The notes under the pieces: model-generated
The model's input: only the letters and a program-made list of their open reading frames with translations
Databases searched by the model: none
What the model was told of the DNA's origin: nothing
DNA from: Actinomycetota bacterium
GTDB taxonomy: Bacteria > Actinomycetota > Actinomycetes > Nanopelagicales > Nanopelagicaceae
DNA: 21,697 nt
Direction of reading: 5' to 3'
Assembly (NCBI GenBank): GCA_947459935.1
Contig: CANHFN010000003.1
Coordinates: forward strand, 1-21,697
Position numbers and translations under genes: made by a program
Part shown: one piece after another, positions 1-7,727 of the stretch
Layout of the letters: the number at the start of each line of letters is the position of its first letter
Numbering within the stretch: the stretch's first letter is position 1

Positions 1-78
1 TCGGAGATCTATCAATTCAAAGAGCGCTATGCATTGGGTGCAAGTGTGGATCGCCTGATTAGTGCCTTAGGTTGGTGA
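1..78 (+). CDS. 3' end of an unidentified protein gene (5' end outside window)
   Basis: An open frame runs in from the left edge in frame 1 and ends at a TGA at 76-78. Only the last 25 residues are visible. They end in a short hydrophobic stretch (VDRLISALGW) that resembles the C-terminal helix of many enzymes but is too short to assign. The stop lies 7 bases before the lnt start and the lnt ribosome binding site overlaps it, so the two genes are probably co-transcribed. I do not recognise the family. Confidence 0.6.
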   Translation, partial: SEIYQFKERYALGASVDRLISALGW

Positions 79-85
79 GGAAAGA

Positions 86-1459
86 TTGGTAAGTGTTCTT
101 CTATCAGCCCTCTCTGGAATTCTTCTCAGCGGTGCCTTTGAGCCAATAGAGAAGTGGTGGTTGGCCCCGATCGCACTTGCTGCGCATATGTATGCGTTGA
201 CGCTTTCAAAAAGAAAAATTCTTTCTTCATTTGTCTTTGCGCTTACACTAAACACAATCGTTCTACATTGGAGCAGCACATTTGTTGGTTCCATTCCTTG
301 GTTAATTCTGGCTATAGGCATGTCACTTTTCTATTTACCTCTAGCCCTCGTTTCGCGCTGGGGGATAGCCGCATACCCACTGATCTACATAGTTATGGAA
401 GAAGTAAGAAATAGATTCCCATTTGGTGGATTTGGATGGGTTCGAATTGCCTACACCCAAGCCGATGCACCTTTCGCAAAAATAGCTGCAATAGGGGGAG
501 CAACAGCACTATCTGCGATAGTAGTGTTGTTGGGACTTTTTATCTTTTCCTTATCTCAAAAGAAACTCTCGCTCTTGGTATTGATTCCTTTTGTACTACT
601 ACTCATACCGATCAACACTACTGACATCGGGGTGACAAAAGTAATGATGGTACAAGGAAATGTTCCGGAAATGGGACTTGATTTCAACTCACGCGCCAAG
701 GCTGTTTTCAACAATCACTTTGAATTGACAAAAATTGCACTGGCACAAGATTCAAATGTCGATTTTGTATTGTGGCCAGAGAATTCTGTTGATGTAGATC
801 CATTTCGATATGCAGATGTGAAAGAATCATTAGATTCAATTCAAAAACCACTGATTATTGGGGCAGTTGCATATAAAGGTAATAAGCTCTTGAATACCTC
901 AATATTGTGGGGCGGAGAACTGCCTCCGATTTACATAAAGCAACATCTCACTCCCTTTGGCGAGTACATCCCCTTGAGATCAATTGCATCCAAAATCTCC
1001 CCATTAACGGACCGCGTGCGTGACTTCGAACCTGGTCAAGCTTCATTATTCTTCACAGTAAATCAAGCTGTCATCGCCCCAGTAATTTGCTTTGAACTCC
1101 TAGATGATCAGATTCTTCACCAAGCCGCTAAAGGATCTAATCTGTTGGCCGTTCAGACCAATAGCGCAACATTTGGATTCTCGGCCGAAAGTGCCCAGCA
1201 ATTGTCGATCACCAGAGTTCGAGCAATAGAACATGGTCGAAATATCGTCTCGGTTTCAACAACTGGATATTCCGCAGTCATTGATCATCAAGGAAAAGTT
1301 CTTCAAAAAACTTCTATGGGTACCGCAGAAGTAATTCACGCCCAGGTAGGACTAATTGAAGGGCAAACGCCACGCGATAAAGCTGGTCATTGGGCCTTGG
1401 TTGGAATGTTGATATTTCTCTTGTTTGTTTCAGTTCAGGCGTACAGACAACGCCGATAA
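86..1459 (+). CDS. lnt: Apolipoprotein N-acyltransferase
   Basis: This membrane enzyme transfers an acyl chain to the N-terminal cysteine of lipoproteins, the last step of lipoprotein maturation. The 457-residue protein has hydrophobic, membrane-spanning segments over roughly residues 1-180, then a carbon-nitrogen hydrolase domain, then one more hydrophobic segment at about 434-450. The expected nitrilase-type triad is present: E232 in LWPEN, K285 just before the LTPFGEYIP motif, and C335 in PVICFE. The spacing is close to that of E. coli Lnt (E267, K335, C387). The start is a TTG at 86, preceded by a good GAGGAAAG ribosome binding site, so the first residue is Met despite the codon. Length is slightly below the usual 500 or so. 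In mycobacteria Lnt is fused to the Ppm mannosyltransferase; no such domain is attached here. The final codons and stop lie inside the dif-like site. Confidence 0.93.
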   Translation: MVSVLLSALSGILLSGAFEPIEKWWLAPIALAAHMYALTLSKRKILSSFVFALTLNTIVLHWSSTFVGSIPWLILAIGMSLFYLPLALVSRWGIAAYPLIYIVMEEVRNRFPFGGFGWVRIAYTQADAPFAKIAAIGGATALSAIVVLLGLFIFSLSQKKLSLLVLIPFVLLLIPINTTDIGVTKVMMVQGNVPEMGLDFNSRAKAVFNNHFELTKIALAQDSNVDFVLWPENSVDVDPFRYADVKESLDSIQKPLIIGAVAYKGNKLLNTSILWGGELPPIYIKQHLTPFGEYIPLRSIASKISPLTDRVRDFEPGQASLFFTVNQAVIAPVICFELLDDQILHQAAKGSNLLAVQTNSATFGFSAESAQQLSITRVRAIEHGRNIVSVSTTGYSAVIDHQGKVLQKTSMGTAEVIHAQVGLIEGQTPRDKAGHWALVGMLIFLLFVSVQAYRQRR

Positions 1460-1476
1460 GTTACATTATGTAAAGT
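1449..1476 (+). other. dif: Candidate chromosomal dif site (XerC/XerD recombination site)
   Basis: The 28 bases have the standard dif layout. There is an 11-bp left (XerC-type) arm AACGCCGATAA at 1449-1459, a 6-bp centre GTTACA at 1460-1465, and an 11-bp right (XerD-type) arm TTATGTAAAGT at 1466-1476. E. coli dif has arms GGTGCGCATAA and TTATGTTAAAT: the right arm matches at 9 of 11 positions and the left arm ends in the same ATAA. From memory, actinobacterial dif sites carry CCGATAA on the left and TTATGTCAAGT on the right, which is closer still. The site lies between convergent genes at the point where gene polarity switches, as expected at the terminus. A XerD-type recombinase is encoded at 14951-15877. 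The left arm contains the lnt stop codon. Confidence 0.8.
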
Positions 1477-1494
1477 TAGAATGAGATCAGTAAA

Positions 1495-1508
1495 GGCGAG
1501 AAATCGCC
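1495..1508 (-). terminator. Small hairpin between convergent lnt and gcvP, possible weak terminator
   Basis: A perfect 5-bp stem (GGCGA / TCGCC) encloses a 4-base loop just beyond the gcvP stop. On the minus strand it is followed by a short TTTA rather than a long T-run. On the plus strand no T-run follows. It could end gcvP transcription or simply keep convergent transcripts apart at the dif site. The short stem keeps confidence low. Confidence 0.35.
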
Positions 1509-1512
1509 CCTC

Positions 1513-4356
1513 CTACCGATAATCATCCATTGGTGTACAAGCACAGACAAGGTTTCGATCTCCATGAGCCCCGTCAATACGTCCGACTGGCGGCCAATAC
1601 TTCATCCTGGACCCAATGGACTCGCCAGCAACTAATCCCTCTAAATCAACCGGAAAACCGCCTTGTTCACGGCTATAGCCCCTATCCCACTGGCTATTGA
1701 CCACAGAAAGGGCTGTATGAGGTGCATGGCGCAGTGGTGAAGCCTCGATAGTGATCTTCCCGTCAATAACATCCTGAATTTCAGCTCTGATCGAGATCAT
1801 GGCATCGATGAATCGATGAATCTCTCGAATGTCCTCAGATTCAGTTGGCTCAATCATGAGTGTTCCGGCAACTGGGAATGACATGGTTGGTGCATGGAAA
1901 CCGTAATCCATTAACCGTTTGGCAATGTCATCAACGCTAACGCCAGAATCCTTAGTCAATCCACGAATATCAAGAATGCACTCATGGGCAACTCGACCAT
2001 TAGCGCCTGTGTAGAGGACGGGATAAGAATCTTGAAGCCGGGCGGCCATGTAATTGGCAGACAAAATCGCTACTTGAGTTGAATGAGTTAACCCTTCTCC
2101 CCCTAGCAATCGAATATATGCCCAAGAAATAGGCAAGATGCTTGCAGAACCAAAAGGTGCACCAGAGATTGGTCCAGGACCTGTTGCAGGTCCGGCTTGT
2201 GGATCGAATGGATGATTTGGCAAGAACGGTGCAAGGTGGGCACGCGCGATTACAGGACCTACTCCTGGTCCTCCTCCCCCGTGTGGGATTGCAAAAGTCT
2301 TGTGAAGGTTGAGGTGTGAAACATCTGCACCGAATTTTCCAGGTTGTGCAACACCCACAAGTGCATTCAAGTTCGCACCATCAACATATACCTGACCGCC
2401 TGCTTCATGGATCAATCCACAAATTTCAGAAACGGCCGTTTCGAAAACACCATGTGTTGATGGATATGTAATCATCAATGCAGCTAGCGCCGCTCCGTGC
2501 TCTGCAATCTTGGCTTTAATGTCTTCTACAGACACATTTCCATTGTCATCACAATCAATAACTACAACTTTCATGCCTGCCATTACCGCTGATGCAGCAT
2601 TAGTGCCGTGGGCACTCGATGGGATTAAGCAAATATTTCTACTTTGGTCACCACGCGAATCATGGTAGTTGCGAATGGCAAGAAGACCCGCAAACTCTCC
2701 CTGACTGCCTGCATTCGGTTGCAAAGACACAGCGTCATACCCAGTGATTGCAACTAACCAATCTGACAATTTTTGGATGAGTTTGCGAGTACCAACATTT
2801 TGATCAGCTGGCGCAAAGGGATGCAACGATGAAAACTCTGGCCACGTAACAGCCTCCATCTCTGTCACAGAGTTCAACTTCATGGTGCAAGAGCCAAGTG
2901 GAATCATTGTTCGATCTAAAGCCAGATCCTTGTCTGCCAAATTTCGCAGGTAGCGCATCATGGCCGTTTCGCTGTGATTTGTATTGAAAACAGGGTGGGT
3001 GAGATATTTACTTGTTCGTCGGAACTTGGCAGGGATCGCCTCCCCCGTCGCATCTTTAACGCCCAGGATTGATAAGACTTCAGCAAAAAGTTCCTCTGTT
3101 GTTTCTTCGTCAAATGAGATTCGAAGTTGATTCGAACTTACTTTTCGGAAGTTAATACCCTTAGCTACCGCCTTTTCATGAATTTCATCGGCGTTATCAA
3201 CAACAACATGGACGGTATCAAAGAGCACATCTTCCCTGTTGTTGATCGCTGCCTGAAGCCGTGATGCAAAACCATTGACTCTTTGTGCAATATCTTTGAG
3301 ACCTGATGGTCCATGCCACATCGCATAAAATGCACTCATGTTGGCCAAGAGAACTTGGGCTGTACAAATATTTGACGTTGCTTTGTCTCGGCGAATATGT
3401 TGTTCACGAGTTTGCAACGCTAAACGGAACGCTGGCTTACCTGTTGAATCAATACTTTGACCAACTAAGCGACCTGGCATAGAACGCTCTAACCCGGTGC
3501 GTACAGCCAAGAAACCTGCGTGCGGACCACCAAATCCCATGGGCACACCAAAGCGCTGAGCAGTTCCAACAGCAATATCGGCGCCCCACTCCCCCGGAGC
3601 TTTGAGCAAAGTCAACGCCAAAAGATCAGTTGCTGCGATAACAAGTGCGTCACGTGAGTGCGCGTATTCAGCAAATGAAGAATAATCAATCACAGTTCCG
3701 GTTGTGTCGGGATACTGCAAGAGCGCTCCGAAGAATTCACCGTCGTAACCATCACGCACAACATGACCGGAATCAATTTCTACTACTTTGATACCAAGCG
3801 GCTTAGCACGAGTGATGACAACAGCTTTTGTCTGCGGGTGCACATGCTCTTCGATCAAGAAAACCGCATCATCGCTTAACTTCGAAGCACGACGAGCAAG
3901 CGTCATAGCTTCTGCTGCTGCAGTGCTTTCATCTAGCATGGAAGCATTAGAAATGTTGAGGGCGGTTAACTCACACACCATTGTTTGAAAAGCAAAAAGT
4001 GCTTCCAAGCGACCTTGTGATATTTCAGGTTGATACGGCGTGTATGCGGTATACCAAGAGGGATTTTCTAATACATTTCTCTTAATTACCGGTGGAACTA
4101 TCGTCCCGTAATACCCAGTACCGATAAGTGAAGAAAAAACTTTGTTTTCAGATGCAATGGCACGTAACTCAGCAATTACTTCTACTTCACTCTTTGCGGT
4201 ATCAATCGCACTCTCAATAACACCTGTAATGGCGATGTTTTCTGGAACAACATCTTTGATAAATGATGTTAAATCTGAATAGCCCAGCGCTTGCAACATT
4301 GTTGCCTCATCAGCCGAGGTCGGTCCTATATGGCGATCCTCAAACGAGCGACTCAT
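1513..4356 (-). CDS. gcvP: Glycine dehydrogenase (decarboxylating), P-protein of the glycine cleavage system
   Basis: The PLP-dependent P-protein decarboxylates glycine and passes the aminomethyl group to the lipoyl arm of GcvH. At 947 residues this is the full-length single-chain form, not the split GcvPA/GcvPB. It begins with the typical DRHIGP segment (residues 8-13). It contains GTGYYGT near residue 79 and the PLP-binding lysine K686 in [16 protein letters not shown]. The ATG start has a GATGAGGAA ribosome binding site just upstream. It is the last gene before the dif-like site. GcvH is about 2.4 kb upstream in the same run, with an FHA protein and regulators between, an order that recalls Rv1826-Rv1832 of M. 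tuberculosis. GcvT and GcvL are not in the window. No glycine riboswitch is visible in the 69-base leader. Confidence 0.97.
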   Translation of the reverse strand: MSRSFEDRHIGPTSADEATMLQALGYSDLTSFIKDVVPENIAITGVIESAIDTAKSEVEVIAELRAIASENKVFSSLIGTGYYGTIVPPVIKRNVLENPSWYTAYTPYQPEISQGRLEALFAFQTMVCELTALNISNASMLDESTAAAEAMTLARRASKLSDDAVFLIEEHVHPQTKAVVITRAKPLGIKVVEIDSGHVVRDGYDGEFFGALLQYPDTTGTVIDYSSFAEYAHSRDALVIAATDLLALTLLKAPGEWGADIAVGTAQRFGVPMGFGGPHAGFLAVRTGLERSMPGRLVGQSIDSTGKPAFRLALQTREQHIRRDKATSNICTAQVLLANMSAFYAMWHGPSGLKDIAQRVNGFASRLQAAINNREDVLFDTVHVVVDNADEIHEKAVAKGINFRKVSSNQLRISFDEETTEELFAEVLSILGVKDATGEAIPAKFRRTSKYLTHPVFNTNHSETAMMRYLRNLADKDLALDRTMIPLGSCTMKLNSVTEMEAVTWPEFSSLHPFAPADQNVGTRKLIQKLSDWLVAITGYDAVSLQPNAGSQGEFAGLLAIRNYHDSRGDQSRNICLIPSSAHGTNAASAVMAGMKVVVIDCDDNGNVSVEDIKAKIAEHGAALAALMITYPSTHGVFETAVSEICGLIHEAGGQVYVDGANLNALVGVAQPGKFGADVSHLNLHKTFAIPHGGGGPGVGPVIARAHLAPFLPNHPFDPQAGPATGPGPISGAPFGSASILPISWAYIRLLGGEGLTHSTQVAILSANYMAARLQDSYPVLYTGANGRVAHECILDIRGLTKDSGVSVDDIAKRLMDYGFHAPTMSFPVAGTLMIEPTESEDIREIHRFIDAMISIRAEIQDVIDGKITIEASPLRHAPHTALSVVNSQWDRGYSREQGGFPVDLEGLVAGESIGSRMKYWPPVGRIDGAHGDRNLVCACTPMDDYR

Positions 4357-4425
4357 AGCTATTCCTCATCCTGTTCAATGCCTCTCGCCTAGAAGTGCGA
4401 GTGCAGGAGTGAAGAATAAGGTGAA

Positions 4426-4926
4426 TTAAGCCCCTTTGCTCTTTCTACGAAGCGAGAGTTCATCGTTATCTTGACCACCTACAACTTGGCCGTTCACTTC
4501 ACCCTGTAGTACAGATAGAGAGCCTTCGACCTCATGCCAGACCTTGCCTACGGCAATGCCAAAGACACCCTGACCGCCCTGCAGAAGATCGATAATTTCA
4601 TCAGGACTTGAGCACTCATAAATCGAAGCACCATCACTCATCAAAGTAATTCGCTCTAAATCGGTAACTCCCCTACTGCGCAAATGATCTACCGCAGTTC
4701 GAATATTTTGGAGCGAAACCCCAGCATCTAGTAATCGCTTAACAATTTTTAAAACCAAGATGTCACGAAAGCCATACAGGCGTTGAGTTCCGGAGCCACT
4801 TGCAGTGCGAATACTTGGTTCAATTAATCCAGTGCGGGCCCAGTAATCTAATTGGCGGTATGTAATACCTGCTGCGGAACAAGCAGTAGCGCCTCTGTAG
4901 CCGATCTCTAGCTCTTCTGGGCTCAC
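4426..4926 (-). CDS. MerR-family transcriptional regulator (Rv1830/ResR-McdR type)
   Basis: This 166-residue protein has an N-terminal MerR winged-helix domain (about residues 12-80) with the hallmark GITYRQLDYWARTGLIEPS segment, then a QRLYGFRDILVLKIVKRLLDAGVSLQNIR stretch in which MerR proteins read DNA. The C-terminal half (YECSSPDEIIDLLQGGQGVFGIAVG) matches, from memory, the conserved tail of the actinobacterial Rv1830 family linked to growth and division control. No metal-binding cysteine cluster is evident; the two cysteines (one in ACSAAG, one in YECSS) are isolated. The start is a GTG at 4924-4926; the frame stays open further upstream, so the true start could lie a little earlier. 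It sits between the DUF151 nuclease and gcvP, as in mycobacteria. The 107-base gap upstream is large for this window and contains an inverted repeat that could be an operator. Confidence 0.88.
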   Translation of the reverse strand: MSPEELEIGYRGATACSAAGITYRQLDYWARTGLIEPSIRTASGSGTQRLYGFRDILVLKIVKRLLDAGVSLQNIRTAVDHLRSRGVTDLERITLMSDGASIYECSSPDEIIDLLQGGQGVFGIAVGKVWHEVEGSLSVLQGEVNGQVVGGQDNDELSLRRKSKGA

Positions 4927-5005
4927 GGGGAATGGCTCATTTCTCTTGGGGAGTGAGATAAATGTAAACCCGAGTCGCCCAGTTACCTAGGAGCGACACG
5001 ACCCA

Positions 5006-5025
5006 AACCTCTACTTTAGGTTGAG
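5006..5025 (-). promoter_or_regulatory. Candidate operator: inverted repeat AACCT-N7-AGGTT upstream of the MerR gene
   Basis: In the 107-base gap before the MerR gene, AACCT (5006-5010) and AGGTT (5018-5022) form a perfect inverted repeat with a 7-base spacer, an architecture suited to a dimeric MerR protein. The minus-strand sequence CTCAACCTAAAG (5014-5025) recurs with two changes as CTCAACTTAAGG at 6757-6768 on the plus strand, upstream of the FHA gene. This is a pattern match only; binding is inferred. Confidence 0.35.
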
Positions 5026-5033
5026 GGTTCTGG

Positions 5034-5519
5034 CTATCCCACAAAGTCTTCAGGGTTGATTTGATCCAGGAATTCACGGAACTTTTCAACCTCTTGGTTT
5101 TCACCATCACCCTGTGGGATCTCAATTCCCACCTCGTCGAGCAGCTCTTGCGTGGCCAAGATGTTGCTATGGCTTCGAACCGCCAAGGCGATCGCATCTG
5201 ATGGTCTGGCAGAAAGGCTCAGTTGTCCCCCGTTGGAATCCCGCAGGTTCATGGTGGCGAAGAAGATTCCATCCTTGATCTCTGTCAGGTGGACTGTCGT
5301 CAAGGTCGCATCCAAAATGTCTAGAAGATTGTTCATCAAGTCATGAGTTAATGGACGAGGCGGCTCAACTCCTTGCTGAGCAAAAGCTATTGCTGTTGCT
5401 TCCACAGCCCCCACCCACAAAGGTAGAAAGCGAGAGCCATCGATTTCCTTAAGAAGAACTATCGGTTGGTTGGAAGGCATCTCAACCCGGACACCTACGA
5501 CCTCCATTGGGATTAACAT
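5034..5519 (-). CDS. Bifunctional nuclease family protein (DUF151, Rv1829 type)
   Basis: The 161-residue protein is a single BFN/DUF151 domain. Visible landmarks are the opening EVVGVRVE strand, the FLPLWVGAVEATAIAFAQQG segment (31-50), PPRPLTHDL (53-61) and the LSARPSDAIALAVR motif (102-115), followed by an acidic tail ending EKFREFLDQINPEDF. Family members have reported nuclease activity in plants and Thermotoga, but the cellular role in actinobacteria is unclear. The gene lies 15 bases after ftsR and before a second MerR gene; two MerR regulators flanking a DUF151 gene is a conserved actinobacterial arrangement. No strong ribosome binding site precedes the first ATG (5517-5519). Another in-frame ATG lies four codons later, so the N-terminus is uncertain by four residues and translation may be coupled to ftsR. 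Confidence 0.93.
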   Translation of the reverse strand: MLIPMEVVGVRVEMPSNQPIVLLKEIDGSRFLPLWVGAVEATAIAFAQQGVEPPRPLTHDLMNNLLDILDATLTTVHLTEIKDGIFFATMNLRDSNGGQLSLSARPSDAIALAVRSHSNILATQELLDEVGIEIPQGDGENQEVEKFREFLDQINPEDFVG

Positions 5520-5534
5520 GAAAGAGGCGACCTA

Positions 5535-6251
5535 TTAACGAAGGCGGTTAAGGCCACCGCGCACGAGTGCTGAATGAAGGCGAATCGAAAGAGAGGCAAT
5601 CTCTTTCTGAACCTCTTCAGCGCGAGCCTTAGATTCAGCGCTCTTTTGACGAGTCAATGGCGTGATCACTTGTTCGATTAAACCGATTTCGCGATCTGCA
5701 GCTGATTTAAAAGAACGAAGGTGACGAGCTTCGATACCAAAGCCACCCATCTCTGTCACGGCCTTTGCAATCGCTAATGCATCTCCGTCGTAATGACGAC
5801 CACGTGGTGCTATCAATCCATATCCCTCAAGTTCAACGAGGTGCTCTTCTGCAAGGCCACTGTTTTTCAACAACTCTTCCCGAGAGAGACGCATTTCGCT
5901 AACTTCACCAAAAGCACTCGGTGCCATTTCACCATCAATTGTTGCAAGGCCAATATTGGGACGTGGTACCCCACCAACTGCTGCTGGTTGCAGGCCTCGA
6001 TCAATCGCATCCAGGTTGTCTTTGATAACCTTCAAAGGCAGGTATTGATCACGTTGCGCCAGAAGCACATACCGTAGGCGTTCTAGATCAGAGCTAGTGA
6101 ATTTGCGATATCCAGAGGGCGTGCGTTGAGGCTCAATCAATCCTTCAGATTCTAGAAAACGAATTTTCGAGATTGTGATGTCTGCGAAATCTCCTCGCAG
6201 TCGATTGAGAACTTCCCCGATACTTAAGTACGCGCGTGCTGGAACTGCCAT
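5535..6251 (-). CDS. ftsR: MerR-family regulator FtsR (Rv1828 type)
   Basis: This 238-residue protein has an N-terminal MerR DNA-binding domain (about residues 8-75: LSIGEVLNRL, then ITISKIRFLESEGLIEPQRTPSGYRKF). A linker and a C-terminal all-helical domain follow, containing RLSREELL and GIEARHLRSFKSAADREIGLIEQVI. This layout is specific to the actinobacterial Rv1828/FtsR family; in Corynebacterium glutamicum FtsR activates ftsZ. The ATG start has an AGGGGAG ribosome binding site 5 bases upstream. It is followed after 15 bases by the DUF151 gene and preceded after 34 bases by the FHA gene, the same order as in mycobacteria. ftsZ is not in the window, so its target here is inferred from the family. 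Confidence 0.93.
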   Translation of the reverse strand: MAVPARAYLSIGEVLNRLRGDFADITISKIRFLESEGLIEPQRTPSGYRKFTSSDLERLRYVLLAQRDQYLPLKVIKDNLDAIDRGLQPAAVGGVPRPNIGLATIDGEMAPSAFGEVSEMRLSREELLKNSGLAEEHLVELEGYGLIAPRGRHYDGDALAIAKAVTEMGGFGIEARHLRSFKSAADREIGLIEQVITPLTRQKSAESKARAEEVQKEIASLSIRLHSALVRGGLNRLR

Positions 6252-6285
6252 GACTACTCCCCTAGTTTCTTCGTGTTAATTATCT

Positions 6286-6738
6286 TTAGTTTTTTGAACC
6301 AATAAAAAGCAAATGAAATTTACCAATTTGAAATTCGTCACCTGAAACAAGTTCATGTTCTGTGACTGACACATTATTCATGTAGGTCCCGTTAAGAGAA
6401 CCTGAATCTTTCAAAACAAAATTCTTTCCAACTTTTTCGATAACCGCGTGCGTTCTAGAGACCGTTACATCATCTAAGAAAATTGCACTATCTGATGATC
6501 GACCAATGCTTGCGCCTTCTGCAGTTATCAAGAAACGTGAACCTTTTCGAGCTCCACGAGCGATGACGATCATGGCCTTTTCTCCGGCGGAGTTTTGTAT
6601 CTCAGCCAGCACTTCTCGATCTTCTGAGGAGAGTAAAGATAATTGCTCATCTAAGTTGCTAGCAGGGGAATTGCTAACTTCACGTAATCCAAGATGAAGG
6701 GTGGTGGTTAACTCATTCTGCGATTGTTCTGCAGCCAT
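6286..6738 (-). CDS. FHA-domain regulator of the GarA/OdhI type
   Basis: In actinobacteria these small phospho-switch proteins bind and restrain 2-oxoglutarate dehydrogenase and related enzymes until a Ser/Thr kinase phosphorylates their N-terminus. The C-terminal FHA domain (about residues 55-147) has the expected phosphothreonine-binding residues: R80 in SIGR, S94 in DDVTVSRTH, and N116 in SLNGTY. The N-terminus carries TTT (residues 11-13) followed by LHLG. This sits where GarA has its ETTS phosphosite but lacks the exact motif, so kinase control is plausible but not shown. I place the start at the ATG at 6736-6738, which has AGGAGG 8 bases upstream, rather than at an in-frame GTG three codons earlier that overlaps that ribosome binding site. 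The product has 150 residues. gcvH is immediately upstream and ftsR downstream, as in mycobacteria. Confidence 0.92.
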   Translation of the reverse strand: MAAEQSQNELTTTLHLGLREVSNSPASNLDEQLSLLSSEDREVLAEIQNSAGEKAMIVIARGARKGSRFLITAEGASIGRSSDSAIFLDDVTVSRTHAVIEKVGKNFVLKDSGSLNGTYMNNVSVTEHELVSGDEFQIGKFHLLFIGSKN

Positions 6739-6753
6739 CTTCCCCACCTCCTC

Positions 6754-6783
6754 ACTCTCAACTTAAGGGTGACACTAGAGAGT
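6754..6783 (-). promoter_or_regulatory. Inverted repeat ACTCTC-N18-GAGAGT in the gcvH-FHA gap
   Basis: The 58-base gap between gcvH and the FHA gene is one of the few spaces in this gene run. It contains 6-bp arms ACTCTC (6754-6759) and GAGAGT (6778-6783) with an 18-base spacer. Within it, CTCAACTTAAGG (6757-6768) resembles the candidate operator upstream of the second MerR gene. It may be a regulator site or the start of a sub-operon encoding FHA and FtsR. I cannot place a convincing promoter. Confidence 0.3.
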
Positions 6784-6796
6784 TAGAGGAATAAGG

Positions 6797-7171
6797 TCAA
6801 GCGGTTAATTCGCCGTACTGAGCAGCGGTTAGAAGGTCAGAAGGGGCTTCAGCCACCTCGATTTTTGCCAACCATCCCCCACCGTAGGGATCTGAGTTGA
6901 TTGTTTCCGGGGAATTAGATAGTGAATCATTAATCGCAACAATAGTTCCGGTCACTGGTGCATAGATATCAGAAACGCTCTTCGTGGATTCAACTTCACC
7001 ACACACTTTTCCAGCTGTTACCGTTTCGCCAACTTTTGGAAGCTGTACATAAACAATGTCACCTAGTGCAGCTTGGGCGTAGTCAGTGATTCCCATGGTG
7101 AAAACCAACGCTTCAGATGAGACCCACTCATGTTCTTTGGTATATGACAATTCATTAGGAATTGATGACAT
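6797..7171 (-). CDS. gcvH: Glycine cleavage system H protein
   Basis: GcvH is the lipoyl carrier that shuttles the aminomethyl group between the P, T and L proteins of the glycine cleavage system. The 124-residue product is normal length. It shows the SYTKEHEWV opening (9-17), [19 protein letters not shown] (27-45) and the lipoylated lysine K64 in [18 protein letters not shown]. The ATG start has an AGAGGG ribosome binding site 5 bases upstream. Its first 17 bases overlap the end of the pgsA-like gene, so it is translated from the same transcript. The partner gcvP lies further along the same strand. Confidence 0.97.
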   Translation of the reverse strand: MSSIPNELSYTKEHEWVSSEALVFTMGITDYAQAALGDIVYVQLPKVGETVTAGKVCGEVESTKSVSDIYAPVTGTIVAINDSLSNSPETINSDPYGGGWLAKIEVAEAPSDLLTAAQYGELTA

Positions 7172-7727
7172 GGTTCCCTCTCATCTGCCAAATGCCTTGG
7201 CGCGCGTAACTAATACCTGTCGAAATGTAGAGGGCAATCCCCCAGATGGCAAAACTCCACCCCAAAACAAATGCAATCGTACCCACGAATCCATCTGATT
7301 GAGCCAAGAGGAGAAATGGAAAGGCATACATCAAGTTAAAGGTTGCCGCTTTACCCAAATAAGTAACGGTGAAAGGAGGAATCCCTTTTCTATTCATGAT
7401 GATTGTTAGCAATCCTAAAACTATGTCCCGGCCGACAATGATAAGAATCATCCAGGTAGGGATTATGTCTCTGATGAGAAAGACAATAAGGATGGCCAGG
7501 ATATAAAGGCGATCTATCGCCGGGTCTGCTAACTCTCCAAAGCGAGATGTTTGATTCCATGCCCGAGCGATTTTTCCATCAAAGTAATCAGTGGCACCAC
7601 CGATGGCTAAAACAACGATCGCCCAACCATCTGCTTCCACACTCAGGGTGAGATAAATGAAAAGTGGGATGCCTAGAAAGCGCAGAAAGGTGAGGGCGTT
7701 AGGAACGCTGATCACAGAACTGCTCAT
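7155..7727 (-). CDS. pgsA: CDP-alcohol phosphatidyltransferase (PgsA-like)
   Basis: This 190-residue membrane protein has several hydrophobic segments and the complete CDP-alcohol phosphotransferase signature: D47, D50, G51, A54, R55, G64, D68 and D72 with standard spacing. These enzymes join a CDP-activated lipid to an alcohol. The family includes phosphatidylglycerophosphate synthase, cardiolipin synthase and phosphatidylinositol phosphate synthase. The gene corresponds by neighbourhood to mycobacterial pgsA2 (Rv1822), upstream of gcvH, so glycerol-3-phosphate is a reasonable but unproven acceptor. The start ATG overlaps the cmk-der stop by 4 bases (ATGA) and its end overlaps gcvH by 17 bases, so it is tightly coupled on both sides. 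The family call is firm; the exact substrate is not. Confidence 0.88.
   Translation of the reverse strand: MSSSVISVPNALTFLRFLGIPLFIYLTLSVEADGWAIVVLAIGGATDYFDGKIARAWNQTSRFGELADPAIDRLYILAILIVFLIRDIIPTWMILIIVGRDIVLGLLTIIMNRKGIPPFTVTYLGKAATFNLMYAFPFLLLAQSDGFVGTIAFVLGWSFAIWGIALYISTGISYARQGIWQMRGNHVINS

Noticed and set aside
86..1459. A later ATG as the start of lnt
   Set aside because: The TTG at 86 has a strong ribosome binding site, and the first ATG, at 188-190, would remove the first membrane segment.
1449..1476. The 28-bp site as an attachment site of an integrated element
   Set aside because: No integrase, phage or conjugation genes flank it and the surrounding genes are core. Integrative elements can target dif, but none is seen here.
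4357..4425. Glycine riboswitch in front of gcvP, and likewise in front of gcvH
   Set aside because: The gcvP leader is only 69 bases with one short stem (CTCGC / GCGAG), far too small for a glycine aptamer, and gcvH overlaps the preceding gene.
4937..5197. 86-codon minus-strand open frame overlapping the end of the DUF151 gene
   Set aside because: It overlaps a conserved gene in another frame, shows no domain, and has no support beyond being open.
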